This document shows, piece after piece, positions 11,633 through 25,918 of a DNA stretch of 64,000 nt. Each line of letters opens with the position of its first letter. The first letter of the stretch is position 1. The stretch comes from Anthopleura xanthogrammica (Eukaryota > Cnidaria > Anthozoa > Actiniaria > Actiniidae): positions 10,564,900 through 10,628,899 of the forward strand of contig OZ025211.1 in the NCBI GenBank assembly GCA_964019055.1, written 5' to 3'. Both the position numbers and the translations under genes were made by a program. The notes beneath the pieces were generated by a model, which saw only the letters and a program-made list of their open reading frames with translations, searched no databases and had not been told where the DNA came from.

Positions 11633-12569
11633 GATTAAGAATATAAAGTCATACTCACGAGATCATTGTTTGTATGCATTTGTTTGCTACGTTGTTTGTT
11701 CCCCTCCCAAGAGAAAATTAATCTTTGAATAAAAGTAATATACGACATATTTTTTTAACTTTGAAATAACAGAAGTACAATGAAATGCTCTCTTCATTAA
11801 GAACATGTATGTGATGGTCTGTCCCCCGAGACTTAATCGAGAATTTACATAGTCAGTTGTAACTGTAACGTGAACGGCCAAGGTTTCTGTCGACAAGTTT
11901 GAATATAATTTCAAGACAAAATTGTAAGTACAAGTTTTGAAGAAAAAAAACACGCTTTTTGAATTTTATCTCATAAAATGTTAAAAATGTTAAAAATTGC
12001 CTAATAAGACATGTCTTACAAAATGTTAATATTATATTTATGTCGAATTACAGTTTGACTGGATGTCAGAGCGAATGTAAAAGGCCATAGTATGTCCATA
12101 ACAGTCAAAAATACTACTCCAATACCATGTACATACGCCGGTAAGGAACCAAAACTTATCTAAATTAGTACTACGTCAAAGAACGCAAATAAGTTGCCGT
12201 TTGAAAGCTGAATATTGGCAAGACGTGGTCTAGAATCGATTCAAAGAAATCACAGAAATGCTTCCAAATTTTGATATTTCGATTTGCAAAGTTAGTACAA
12301 GTGCCAAAGAAATATATATTAAGCTACTACCTTATAATGAAATCATGATTCATGAAACTAGTTTCACCGTGGCATTATAACAATCAGAAACTGTATGCTT
12401 GCAAATTCTACGACTTGGACATATACTCCTTAATTTTTTACTGACGACAACGTTAATTGAATTTGCTATCATGAGCTATATATTACGACATTTCAGAGAT
12501 GATTTAAAACTATAAGACTTAAATCTTTTGTTAAGGGGGACATTGAATAATTTTCTGTATATCCAATAG

Positions 12570-12835
12570 GGTAATTATACTGAGGTGTCAAAATGAAAAG
12601 AGCCTTGAAGCTCAGGGAAAATACAGGTTTATTCAATTAGTATTTTCTAAGTTAGACATTAGTATTCCCTATATAGTGAATACTAATAAGACCTTGAAAC
12701 AAAAAGAAAACAAAAGGCCTTATTAGTATTCTCTATATAGGGAATACTAATGTCTTACTTAGAGAATACTAATTAATAACCCCATATTTTCCCTGTGCTT
12801 CAAGGCCCCCACCACTTGACACCCTAGTTTCTCTA
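12570..12835. repeat. Imperfect foldback element, about 260 bp
   Basis: CCTTGAAGCTCAGGGAAAAT near 12604 and ATTTTCCCTGTGCTTCAAGG near 12785 are inverted. Inside them CATTAGTATTCCCTATATAG pairs with CTATATAGGGAATACTAATG. Non-coding and MITE-like. Confidence 0.78.
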
Positions 12836-12897
12836 TGGGATATAGAGCATTGAAATACTGATTGCTGATTGGTCGAGTGAGTATGACTATATTCTAA

Positions 12898-15800
12898 GGT
12901 ATTATTAGAAGAGGAGTTGATCTTCATTTGTGCCAAAAATTAGCTTGGGTAAATTCGTTTTCGATTTTCTACAAGCGGCCGAAGTTACCAAAATACGCCG
13001 TTTCTTCCGTCTTCGGCTTAGCTTTTGAAATAACCAAGAAAGACAGGTCTGTCAACACTAAGTCAAACACTTGTACTTTCAACAATGTTTTATTTTAAAC
13101 ATAATTATAAGTTTCTAACCTTGTCGATGCAGACGTTTTTAAAAGGATTAAAATCCTTTTTGAGGTATTCTAAACGAAGAACCGTGATGTTTTGGCATAT
13201 CCATGTTATCTGTGTCAACAATGGCTTTCAAAACAACAACTGAATACGTCTGCAATGCCGCACAGTTTCAGCCTCTTATACTTAGCGACTGCTTATACTT
13301 CCCAAATTAACTGATACATTGATAATGGGCTAAAGATCCCACTTGATTTCTAAAGTTAATCAGCGAAATCTAATCGACACCGTTGAGAAATAAAAAGAAC
13401 TGAATTTATGAAAACTCTGTCCTTCGCCGACGAGACACCAATAATGATATGCATATTGAATTACGTAGCATTTGATTGACGCGCTGTAATCAGAAGTCGC
13501 GCCTTTTCTATCGATCTGGCACTGCTGTAAGTAGAAGTGCACTCTCTGCGACCATATGAAGTAAAAACTTTCCGATTCGAAGGTTGTTATTAGTTCAGGT
13601 TTGGTAGCCCACAGAAATTAAAATCTTGCAATGGCATAGAATTATTTACTTTCAATATGAACTTAACTCGATTATTTGGATTTGCGCAAAGCTTACAACT
13701 CTTTAATTTGTATAAAGCAGATTTTTGCAAAGGATATATTATTGTTAGACAGCTAGCCATAATATAAACGTATGGCTTGACACACATAAGTAAGCTTTCG
13801 GTAAAATTTCGCCTACAAATCTTCTCGATCGACTATATGTAACGCATGTAACGCAAATATTCCAGTTATAAGACCCCTCCCGGGTTTACTTAAGCTTACC
13901 CCTAGTGTCTCACGTTCTTATTCCCGATAACACAGAAACTGATTGATTCCAGTCTATTCCAAAAGCTACTTTTTTCTTGAATGAAAGCCATCAAAAAGAC
14001 CCTTGCGCATGAGAATAACTCGTATAAGCACAGGACTAAGCGATCGCTCCCCCCTAAATTTTGATGGCAATGTCACTGGCGTACGGAGGGGGTGGGCACG
14101 TGCCCTCCCGAATTTAAAATTTTTATTCTAGGTGCCCCCCCCCGGATAATGGGTCCTCGCTACGCCTCTGGAGATGTCACCCTTGGGAAATCGTTGTTTC
14201 TTTATTTTATTTTACCACCCTATAATGAATATCATATGGTAAATGTATACCCAAAAACATTTGTCTGAAAATCTAGATTTATCTCGGATATAAACTTTTA
14301 TAATGAGCCAATTTCGCGGGCTTTATAACACCTCAGTTTTGCAGTTACGTTGGAGTATCGGAATTACCCAGAATCCCTTTCGCTATTGTTTCATTAAAAT
14401 GGCACTTGAGGCATATTTCTGATGAGAAAAGAGTTTTTCATATGGCTGTGAGAATCTCGTGGCCAAAACGCGGCCGTGACACGTGGTTTGCATTGACTAT
14501 TTGGTATTCGAGACGTTCAATAACTTTTTGGGTCAAAGATTTAAAATTATGCTTAATTCGTATAGTCTGGCATCCAATTTAATTCTCGAAACACGGCACG
14601 GAGATGGCACGAACACGGCGCGGATACAGTCAAGTCAGTATCACGACGCTGTCTAGGTACGCCAGACCAGCAAGGAACTTTTCACAGTCAAAGGAATCTC
14701 TCCAGGTGTTGTCAACGATTTTAAAACAGTCACGATTTCATACAGCTACAGCTGTTTACCATACTGACGATGAGATCAATGTACGGCTTTTTCCGCTTTA
14801 CTTGAATACCAGACGTGTCCAAGTCACATGAAGCACAGATCTCTTGGAGCATGGATATTGAAAACTGAGATAATCGCGATTGGGACGCAAGTTCACAGAT
14901 GTTGAAAGTGTCATATGTGATGGGATGCTGAAGTGCCAGACAATCAAGACCTCTCTTCCGACATCGTCTAGTACCTTCTCTCTTGAGGCTTCGTTGGCAT
15001 CCTTTTCAGCCTCTCCGTCTTCATCAATGTCAATTTCATCTGGAATTACTTGCTTTGCTTAAATCGGCGCAACAATTTCCACCAGCAAATGCTTTAAACG
15101 AACAATAAGTTTCCATGTTTTAAGTCGGATATTCTAGTCCTCAAGAAACACCGCAGGTAAAGGCGCGACTTCTGATTACAGCCCGTCAATCAAATGCTAC
15201 GTAATTCAATATGCATATCATTATTGGTGTCTCGTCGGCGAAGGACAGAGTATTTCATAAATTCAGTTCTTTTTATTTCTCAACGGTGTCGATTAGATTT
15301 CGCTGATTAACTTTAGAACGTGAGACACTAGGGGTAAGCTTAAGTAAACCCGGGAGGGGTCTTATAACTGGAATATTTGCGTTACATGCGTTACATATAG
15401 TCGATCGAGAAGATTTGTAGGCGAAATTTTACCGAAAGCTTACTTATGTGTGTCAAGCCATACGTTTATATTATGGCTAGCTGTCTAACAATAATATATC
15501 CTTTGCAAAAATCTGCTTTATACAAATTAAAGAGTTGTAAGCTTTGCGCAAATCCAAATAATCGAGTTAAGTTCATATTGAAAGTAAATAATTCTATGCC
15601 ATTGCAAGATTTTAATTTCTGTGGGCTACCAAACCTGAACTAATAACAACCTTCGAATCGGAAAGTTTTTACTTCATATGGTCGCAGAGAGTGCACTTCT
15701 ACTTACAGCAGTGCCAGATCGATAGAAAAGGCGCGACTTCTGATTACAGCGCGTCAATCAAATGCTACGTAATTCAATATGCATATCATTATTGGTGTCT

Positions 15801-16335
15801 CGTCGGCGAAGGACAGAGTTTTCATAAATTCAGTTCTTTTTATTTCTCAACGGTGTCGATTAGATTTCGCTGATTAACTTTAGAAATCAAGTGGGATCTT
15901 TAGCCCATTATCAATGTATCAGTTAATTTGGGAAGTATAAGCAGTCGCTAAGTATAAGAGGCTGAAACTGTGCGGCATTGCAGACGTATTCAGTTGTTGT
16001 TTTGAAAGCCATTGTTGACACAGATAACATGGATATGCCAAAACATCACGGTTCTTCGTTTAGAATACCTCAAAAAGGATTTTAATCCTTTTAAAAACGT
16101 CTGCATCGACAAGGTTAGAAACTTATAATTATGTTTAAAATAAAACATTGTTGAAAGTACAAGTGTTTGACTTAGTGTTGACAGACCTGTCTTTCTTGGT
16201 TATTTCAAAAGCTAAGCCGAAGACGGAAGAAACGGCGTATTTTGGTAACTTCGGCCGCTTGTAGAAAATCGAAAACGAATTTACCCAAGCTAATTTTTGG
16301 CACAAATGAAGATCAACTCCTCTTCTAATAATACC
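12898..16335. repeat. Large inverted repeat: two arms of about 1.02 kb around a 1.4-kb centre
   Basis: Left arm 12898-13918 and right arm 15314-16335 appear nearly identical as reverse complements; two 60-65-codon open frames occur in both, residue for residue. The centre (13919-15313) is unique except for 15160-15317, a direct near-copy of 15731-15887 from the right arm. I see no target-site duplication at the ends and no transposase. It could be a foldback transposon, a local inverted duplication, or an assembly artefact of a hairpin molecule. Confidence 0.88.
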
Positions 16336-18148
16336 ATAGTAAAAATGCCACTTGTTTTGAAGCTACTTTTACAGTAAGAAAAAGTAGGGCTGATGAGAAA
16401 ATTCGCGATAAATTTCACATTGTAAAGAAATCTTTCATAATGACAGTGAATGAAGTATAGATAATAGGCAAACGGAATATGATATTATTACTACCATAGA
16501 TTAAATAGTTTCGTTACATGAGGTCACTGAAGTTGGTCAATTTGAGGCTCTATAAATTAGCATAATTACCCGTTCCGACTAAAATCCTCATTTCTCAAGA
16601 ACAAAATAATATTTTCGCAAACTAAATACACCACGATGATTGGGACATAATAGGCTATCAACCCTGAAAGTTTGAGCAAAATCGATTTTTTGAGACTTGC
16701 CACGACATGTTTGAGTTTTACTGACATCCTCTCTTAAAGGCGCTTGTACATATTGCTTTGATTGTAAAAACATCCATTTTGCTTTTCTTATGTTTTTATT
16801 TTCTAAATCTAAATCTAAATCTAACTCTTTAATCTGTAATAGTTTCCCATCGCTACCGATATGAATAAAAAAGTATAATAATAATTAAAAAAAAAAACTG
16901 AATAATTTGAACCGTACTACTGAGCAAGATATTTTAAGATCCTGTTAAACTGACAAGGGCCCTTAAGTATTAGAATCTTGGTGATATCCAAATATAGAAT
17001 ATAGTTACTTTGTAAAGTTAAAGATTTTGAAGAGCGCCCATGTGGTATATGAAATTCAGGAAAATATGACCTATCTAGAACGCCTAATGTCAACCTGTAA
17101 TTTTTAAAATAAAGTTAAATGGCTTGCTTGAAATAAAATTATTCATGAAAAAATTAGTTCAAAACGAACTGTTTGTGGTATCTCTGTATGGGTTAAAGGT
17201 TTCGACGAAAACTTCGTTTAATGATAAGGGCTATTCGGGGATGTTTACGTATATTTCTTATGGTATTACAATCATGAAAACAGATGTTTCATCATTGATC
17301 ATAGCTACTCCACCACGGACATATAATTTGTTTTGTAAGCGAGTCAATAAATTGAGTTGAGATATCGAAGCTCTTGATATGGAAAAGTTTAAAACCTTTC
17401 TACTCAAGTTGGTTCCAATCATTTTCATTTTCAGGTGTTCTGTAAAAGGTAAATACCAACGAGAATGTGTTTGCATAATGAGTATCAGTAAGTTTAAGTT
17501 TTGAAATTCAAAGATTCAAAAATTCAAAGGTTTAAACAGCATTGCTATCGTGATATTTTATTTTTTGAAGCACATTTACTCAAAAATGAACTCACAACAT
17601 TTTTGCTTGTTGCGTTTTTTAGTTCCAAATGCTAATGGTCCTGACAATAATAGGAAATTATTATAAAGGATATATGACTTTGTCACTGCATATGCAGAAG
17701 TTTCAGACATTTTTCATAAAATAATAGCTTGAGAAAAAAGCCAAGCGGCATTATACGAATCCATGCCTTATTGCGTCTACATGTATCTTGGATGTTCATA
17801 TTTAGATTCATTTAGGAATTCAGGAATTTTTGCATCAGTCAAAATTTCAAAAATGGCTCGCCGTTCAAAAATAAGCGCAAAAAAGTGATTTTTCTCCCGC
17901 AAGAGGTGAGTATAAATCTGTTCACTGATGACAAGTTAGTTATTCAAAAAATCATAAAATTATTGAAAAAGATACCGGCAGTTTTTTGTCCCAATTTTTC
18001 TTTTTGTTCGTTTGGTAGACTTTTTTTTCTTACAAGAGTAGCCTCTGCAGCAGTAAACAGTTTTGTTTGTCAAGTACATGTAAAGCGCTCGTTTTTCGGC
18101 CCATATGTTATTGATTTTATACATACATGTTACATATTTTATATTTAG

Positions 18149-19092
18149 GTGTATTATCATTGTCCTGCTCATTTGATGATGGACTTTGTGGATGGACGGG
18201 TCCAGGGAACTCTACACGAACATGGCTTCTTAACCACGGAATACGTATGTATTATATACAGTAAGCGTGTTTTAAAATTACCTATGTCAGGTTCCATTTT
18301 GACACATTGTTCGAAACATCATTCAAATGTAAACCGCACTTGCAATAATTTGCATAACTTATTTTGTTAATGAAAAAATATTTTGAACCCCTAGTGCTTT
18401 TTCAGCAGCTATATGAAGTACGTCACACATAAAGACGCATTAAATCAGCCATATGGTTCCAAGCGTCGTCAAACACTGATATGATTTGGTGGATTAAGAA
18501 TGCATATTTTGTGATGCAAAGTGCGAACATTGAAACGATTATGTGAGTCATAAAATGACAAATGGTATCCAAAAGAAGCAGATTGTTTTCGGAGCCAGTT
18601 TCCTGGAACTTGACAGATGGCTATATTCTAATTATTTTATTTATAATCCGAAATGTCTTTTCAATTTCAGCAAGCTCGTTCATTTTCACGATACAAGACG
18701 AAAACTTAATGTATCAGTCGAATGCAAAACTGGTTTTCCCAAATTTTACTGGATCAGGATTTTTGACTTTCTCGTATTGCCAGTCAGGATATTCGACGCT
18801 AGACTTTCTAATAGAAAAGCAAAAGGTTATTAACTTGACGAGTGGCATTGCTGATGCTAGTGTTTGTGAATGGAAATATGCCACAATTCCAATCAACTCA
18901 ACTAAACAGCAAGTGAGTACAGCAAGCTACGATTTAACGATAACTGTTTTCCTGATTTGCACACAAGACCTCATATGAGAATTTAGTGTACAAATGTTAT
19001 TTTTCTTACTAAGGTACGTGTGGAGGGATCAAGCCCAGATGATTCTTCAGGAATTATTGCTTTGGATGACTTTCTTTTTATCAATCATTATG
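18149..19092 (+). CDS. Gene 2 MAM domain exons
   Basis: Exons 18149-18244, 18671-18912 and 19014-19092 give CSFDDGLCGWTG at the start, then LVFPNFTGSGFLTFSYC, a middle part with CEWKYATIPI, and VRVEGSSPDDSSGIIALDDF at the end. The CxFDDGLCGW opening and the G-IALDDF closing motif are the classic borders of a MAM domain, an adhesion domain of roughly 140-170 residues. Because MAM starts almost at the first recognised residue, the missing upstream exon probably holds little more than a signal peptide. Confidence 0.82.
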
Positions 19093-21094
19093 GTGAGCAA
19101 CTATTTTTATTCTACTAGTTGAAGGTAGAAAATAACTTCAATAATTAATGTCAAAGGCATTAACAATATTAATGGAGAATGGAAAGCCGAAAAGTTGTAA
19201 ACTCGAAATTAAAGAAAAACACCATATATTCTGATGTATTGACTGTGGGTTCTACTGAGTTATGCCCATCTTGCTCAGGCGCGGTCTTAGGCACTTTTCT
19301 TCCGGTTTTCTTTCTATAGCGAACGTTTGTAATCATATGCCTGTCCCTGTCAGCTGTACGATGAATTGTAGCCTAACGAATCGCCTTGGAAGTGTCTGTA
19401 CATTCCAATGTATGCATGGTGGGCATGTGATTGAGTCTTCTAAAAGACGATGTCTACCAAATGGAAGGTGGTCAGGGCTAGTACCGTCGTGCAAAGGTAA
19501 AAAAATTGAGTTAAACAATTTTATTGAAAGTAAGTTAAAAAGTGATACCTTCCAATTATTTACATAGAAGTTCTAGATGCTAGGTGCTACATACTACAGT
19601 ACTGTAGATACTAGATGTTTGATGTTAAATGCTAGATGCATTCTTTTTAAATTATTCTGTTTTCGCCGACAGCACCCCTGATACGTTTAAAACCAGTTGG
19701 CAAAAACCTTTCGCAAGTTACTAGTGGAAACATTCAAGTCCTGGTTAATGGGTCTTGGGGCCTAATGTGTAGAGAAGAAAAGTTTCAAATTGAGATGTCG
19801 AGTGTAGTTTGTCGTTCCCTTGGTCTCGGTGACCAAGGTAGCGTTGTAGATTTCATTCAAAAGGGTAAACTTGAGAGCGCCTGGATTGTCATCAAAAAGT
19901 GCAATGGCAGTGAACGACATATCTTAGATTGTGAGAGGTCTGATATTAGCAGGTACTCATGTGCAGGGAATCACGTTCTTCACGTCATTTGTGGAAATGC
20001 TTCTTGTAAGTAGTTTTGTTAAGACATGGACGTCCTTAAACATCCAGACTTTTTTGCCGGGAACCGACAGCTACGATCTGTTAGAGCTTTGATCACAAAT
20101 GTTGAGAAGATTTTTTTTTTTGAAGATTTTTTTTTTTTACATTGGATGGGGTACTGGTATTCAGAAAATATCCTAGTTGCTCCCTGATTGCGATTAACTA
20201 GTTTGCATTTTAGATTGATTCAGCCATTTGAAAACTATATACCGTATGTGTATTTTTCGGATAATATATAAGCCAAGCCAATTTTTGATGTTTGTGTTGT
20301 TGTTATTGAACCTAAGTAACCAGGGATATATATATTTCCACATGCATCCTTAAAAAAGGTCCATGAGCTCCCTGATTTACACACGACAGACAAACGATTT
20401 CTGCGAATTAATTATGACTTTGATAATTACAGACTTTTTTGCTTCTTACTTAGGTCCAGCCAAGTGTAAATGTAACTTCACAAATCTTGCTTTTGAAGTA
20501 AAGTGTGGCCCACCGGTTACCATTGATGCCCTGAAGAACCTACCTTATTATACTACAAGACTGTAAGTCAGTAAGAAGGGGAAAATGATTATAGAAGTAC
20601 TAATAGTTACTTCAATAGACTTTAAAATGCAAGACGACTCATTTTAAATTGTTTTCAGGACGTTTAATAACATCGACATGAGCAACCTTAGTCAACTCTC
20701 ATTCTACAAACTTGAGTTCTTAAAATATATGTAAGTAAATGGGAAAAACGTGATGTAAATAGAAGATTAATTTAGAAAAGTAAGCAAAAAGTATAACAGT
20801 AAAAGAAAAAAGAAGATATCAAGAACTGAAATTAGGTAATGGGTTCCAAATTAAATCCAATCCTCCTTCTTTTTTGACATCTTTCTATGTGAAGGAACCT
20901 AGGCAATGTCAGCATTAACAAGATTGATAAGAGTCTCCTTATGAGACAGACGGGCTTAGAGGAGTTGTAAGTACTTTCATTGCTACTCTCATGGTCACAT
21001 TTGTTTTTCTAATTTTTTGCATATCCTTCCTTCTTCCTCCTCCTCCTCCTCCTCCTCCTCTCCTTTTTCTTCCTCTTCTTCTTCTTCTTTTTCT

Positions 21095-21126
<32 letters not shown>

Positions 21127-21944
21127 TCTTCTTCTTCTTCTTCTTCTTCTTCTTCTTCTTCTTCTTTTTTTTTCTTCTTCTTCTTTATTACGGTTATATA
21201 TTATATAACATTTTAGAATTATTTTGAATTAAGAATTATAGACAAAAACAACATGCCACGTATTTCAGAAGACATTTTCCCAAAGAAACTCAATTTTCTG
21301 TAAGTATAGATAACAAAACAAGTACCTAGAATTAAGAAAGAACGAAGAAATGATAACAAGATGATCATGAAAAAGCGATCCGAATAAATTGGATCCGAAA
21401 TGCATGATCACAATTCTTTAAGCTGGTGCATGCAGTATTATTATTTCTTTCTTTCTTTCTATTCTCTTGCCCGTCTTTCCGTTTTTTTTAATAATAATTT
21501 AGTTTTTAATTCACTTTTTATGTTGCTTTTATTTGTTCAGCAAGCTAAGACAAAACAGAATTTCCTTTATCGAACAAAAGGCATTTGAATCACTTGAACA
21601 ACTTTATGAGCTGTAAGGGTCTCTCAGTAGATTTCACTTATGATGTCTTTAATTAACAATGGCAGTTTTAGAGGAACATTAAGGTAATCGTAGTTATCAT
21701 TCAAATTATTTTTCCCCGTCATTTTGATTGGCCGAGAGAACTGCAAATAACTGCCTACAAATAACGGTCTGCTCATGCGCATTACGGTGCAAAGCCATCT
21801 TGCTGCAAATAACGGTCTGCTCATGCGTAGTAACGCTGCATTTGACAATGGCTCGCTTCCCTGAAAAAATAAGCTGACTTCTTTGTTATTGTTTGACTCG
21901 TGTGCACTGCCCCTCAAAGATTAGAAAAAAATAATTTGAATGAT

Positions 21945-21978
<34 letters not shown>

Positions 21979-24900
21979 CGAGATTTGTTAGTGTCTTGCA
22001 AGCAATTATTTGCCTCTGCCTTCGGCATTGGCAAACAATTGCTTGCTCGGCCACTAACAAATCACAATATTTTGCTCAACCTCGTCCAATAATTGCTTAT
22101 TATCTGTGCTCTACGTTTTTCTGGCTTTTGGATAGCTAAGCATGAACGGTATGAGCTGGTGTAGAGTAAAAGCTCAACAACTAAAAAAATATATTTTTTC
22201 ATATTCTAAGATCAACGTCTTATTTTATTCTAGCAATTTGGAAATTATTGTTTAGTTTTATGAGATTATTTTCTTCTTAAAGAGACCTGCGCTATAACAA
22301 TCTCAAAAGCCTCTCATTCAAGCTTCCGAAGACAAATGAGCTCGGCTACCTGTAAGTACCATCATGTATATTGATTGTAAGTAGTTACGTTTTCTACTCG
22401 AGGCATAGAAAAATCCCAATTTGCGTGGATCTAGGACCGGGTGGTTTAATTGGGTGTCCGTGATAACTCCATGATATAGCATAGTGATTTTAGTTGGCCC
22501 GCGAAACAAAGTTGTATAATTAGTGACTAATCATAACAATCAAAATAAAACAAAATAGAACAATGGCATAATGTCTATTAGGCTAAGGTCAAACGTCGAT
22601 CTTCTCATGAGCCGCACCTAATGCCATCAAAGAGGACCGCCTTATTATCCATTGTTTTAAATGCGTTCGACACATGGGAGGTTCGACGTTTGACCTCAGC
22701 CTTACTATGTATTATCCTACTATTTTTTTCCCACGGGGCAAGTAGAATCATTCTAATACAGACTGATATTTGTTTCTAAGGTAAAACTCCAACATAAATT
22801 ATAGATCTGCATGTGCAATAGAACATGGTTGCCTCTTATGATCTTATACGAGGTTTTTAGTTACAACGTACGTTCTGTTTGGTTTTAGATACCTTGGACA
22901 TAATTTATTGTGGAATAACACGTATGAAATACTTAAAGGAAAAACTTTCATATATGTCTTGTGAGTTAGCTAAATATGGTTAATATTAGTTCAGATTAAA
23001 GATTATGGGTCTATCAAACAGGAGGGGTCACTTCTCCTTGTTTTTTGTTTTTGTTTGGTTTGTTTGTTTACTTCCTTTGTTTTGGATTCCGTAAAATGCT
23101 TGCTAATGGATTGTAATTAAAGTAGAAGATGGATAGGAATCCATGATGCTGAGTAGAATATACACCAAGAAAACTAAATTTGACATCCAATCAGACTTTT
23201 ACTTATTTGCCTTTTGCTTACTGTAGCTTTATCAATTTTCTTTTAGAGATATAATGAGTAATCACTTGGCAAAACTGAGTGCAGATATGTTTGCAGACGT
23301 ACCATATTTGATGTTATTGTAAGTGTCACTTAATTCTAAAGCATATAGACTAGTTGCCTTGTTTGTGTTGAATTTTTTTTGACTATAAGTTAAACTTTAT
23401 ATATTCACACTTACATTTCGACTGGTTTTTGATTGTTGGGTCGTGATTGATTTTTGCCTTCTCTTTATCCAAAAAATTATCTCAACAAATTATATAACAA
23501 CGTACGAAAAAAAAGGTCAATATCAAATAGTTGTTAATAAATGTTAATTATGATCACTAAGACAGAGGTTTAATTTCTATTTTTCTTCAGATTTGCTACG
23601 AAAGCAAGTATTCGACACATTGAGGACATGACATTTCGAAATCAATTTTTGCTATCTTACCTGTAAGAATATAAATATACAAATATATACTGGTTGATCC
23701 GATAAATCAACTGCATTACTTTTTGAGGACATGGCAATGTTAATTTAAAAATAAGGATTCAAGGAAATACCATTTAAAAAATAGGTAAAATTCAGCCATA
23801 ATTTATAATTTTTAGAAGTGACGATGGTTTCAAGGATACTTTTTCCAGCTTATTTAACTAATTAATTTGAATTGTTTATATATGTATTTTTGAATTATTA
23901 TTATGGAGAACGTTTTTCACAACTTGGTAATACAAAATGTATATGATTTGAATGTTGAATCAATATTTTATCTATTTTATCCCAGTTTTTTGGATGGTAA
24001 CCAAATACGAAACATCTCAAGACTGACGTTTTATGGTGCAGATGACCTCACATACCTGTAAGATTTTAACAAATTAAGACATTTAAGAATGTGAATCCCC
24101 AAAAAATATTCAAAGTATAGGATATAGACTAGCAGATGGTTATTTCTTTTCCGTTTCCAATGCTGCCTGGCTGAAGGAATGAAATGATTAATATATGGTT
24201 TACAGGTAAGTGGATGTATGGAGCAAATGGAAGGATGGATACATAGATGGCTGAAAAGGTTGATGGGTGATAGGGCGGGCGAGTGGATGATAGGTTGAGT
24301 GAATGGATGGATACATAGATGGCTGAAATGGTAGATAGGCAAAACCTGGATTGATGGGCTAATGTATCAAAGTTAAATGGAAGTAAAGAGAAAAAAAAGT
24401 TGTACGTGAAAAATAAATTCTTGGGGAATGAAGGTGAATAGATACATTATAGATTTGGATTACTATGTACATAAAAACAAATCTTACAAAGTTAACTATT
24501 ATCCTAGAAGCTTGACAAATAACCCATTGGATGTAATAGCGCAAGGCTCTTTCGCAAACCTGAGATATTTAAGAGCAATGTAAGTATGTAAATTGTATTT
24601 TAGAATAATTTTTTCCTAGCTGTCCAATTAATGCAAATGTGAAAAGAGGAATTACATATTATAGTTCACGTATTATCATTTAATTCTTACAATAAGTTAA
24701 ACTATTTTAGATACCTCATCGATACCAATCTACATACCATTGATATTGGATCAACCTTTGTGGCTTCAACCTTAACTGTTGTTCAGTATGTTTAATAATA
24801 CTCCTTTAATTCGTTTTTCTAAATATTAAAAAAATGAATAACTAAACTCTTCTATAGCAATTGCGTATATGAAACAAACTGCCTGTTTACCAAGACATCT

Positions 24901-25884
24901 GATAGCTATATAATACTTTTATTTCTTTTCGAGTTCATCACAGGAAATTCGCACTGGAATCCGAATAACCGCCTTAGGAGTACAATTCCTTCGAAGCTCA
25001 GGCTATAGCTGCAAAACTATCTATACGTTTCTGATGATTTGTTTCCCTTGCGACCAGGGATTTTATAAGATAAATGCGTTTGATGAGGATGAATGCCGAA
25101 GGTGTCCTGCAGGTAATAAGAACGACTTTTTCTCACACCAAAAATAATTACAATAAATAACTTAAAAATAACTTGATTAAGATATATTAGGCTGCTACTT
25201 TTTCTTGAACCAGCCACTTAAGTAGTCATCGACCTTTTACTATTTACCTAGCTATTATTAGTCATCGTCTTCCGCCATCAATTAGCTTAGACCATGACAT
25301 CTTAAGAAAAGTATTCTCAACTACCTAACTCCTTTTTAACTGAATCATTATAGGAGGCTTTTATCAAGACGCAATCGCACACGTTGGTGAGATAGTGCAC
25401 GGTCTTGGATGCAAACAATGTCCTGCAGGATCTTATGTGAAGCCGGAGAATGTTCCTGGAAAAACAATGGAATCATGCACAGCATGTCTTGAAGGTAAGA
25501 ACCCAGGGTCTGTCATGTTTGTGGCAGAAATTTTATAGTATTATTTTTGATGTCATTGGTTGTAGTGGTGTTGATGTTGTTGATGATGACAGTGTTTTGT
25601 AACCTTAATAAAAGACAACATATATAGCTTGATGCACTTTGATAGAACTCGTAATGAAAAATGAAAGGTATATATAAACGCTGATTGGTTCTCATGAACA
25701 TGAGTTACGAAATGTCTTAAATTGGCTATACATACATACATACATACATACATACATACATACATACATACATACATAAATACATACATACATACATACA
25801 TACATACATACATACATACATACATACATACATACATACATACATACATACATACATACATACATACATACATACATACATACA

Positions 25885-25918
<34 letters not shown>

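Larger units (their letters stand above)
11257..18148. other. 6.9-kb region between gene 1 and gene 2 without a recognised gene
   Basis: Contains the hairpins at 11495-11632 and 12570-12835, the large palindrome at 12898-16335 and about 1.8 kb of AT-rich sequence (16336-18148) that must hold the leader exon and promoter of gene 2. I found no convincing signal-peptide exon there. Open frames within the palindrome occur identically in both arms and have no domain or codon-usage support. Confidence 0.6.

Noticed and set aside
13360..15873. Identical 60- and 65-codon frames at 13360/15691 and 13590/15446
   Set aside because: They are the two arms of the large palindrome; duplicated by structure, with no domain, start context or splice support.
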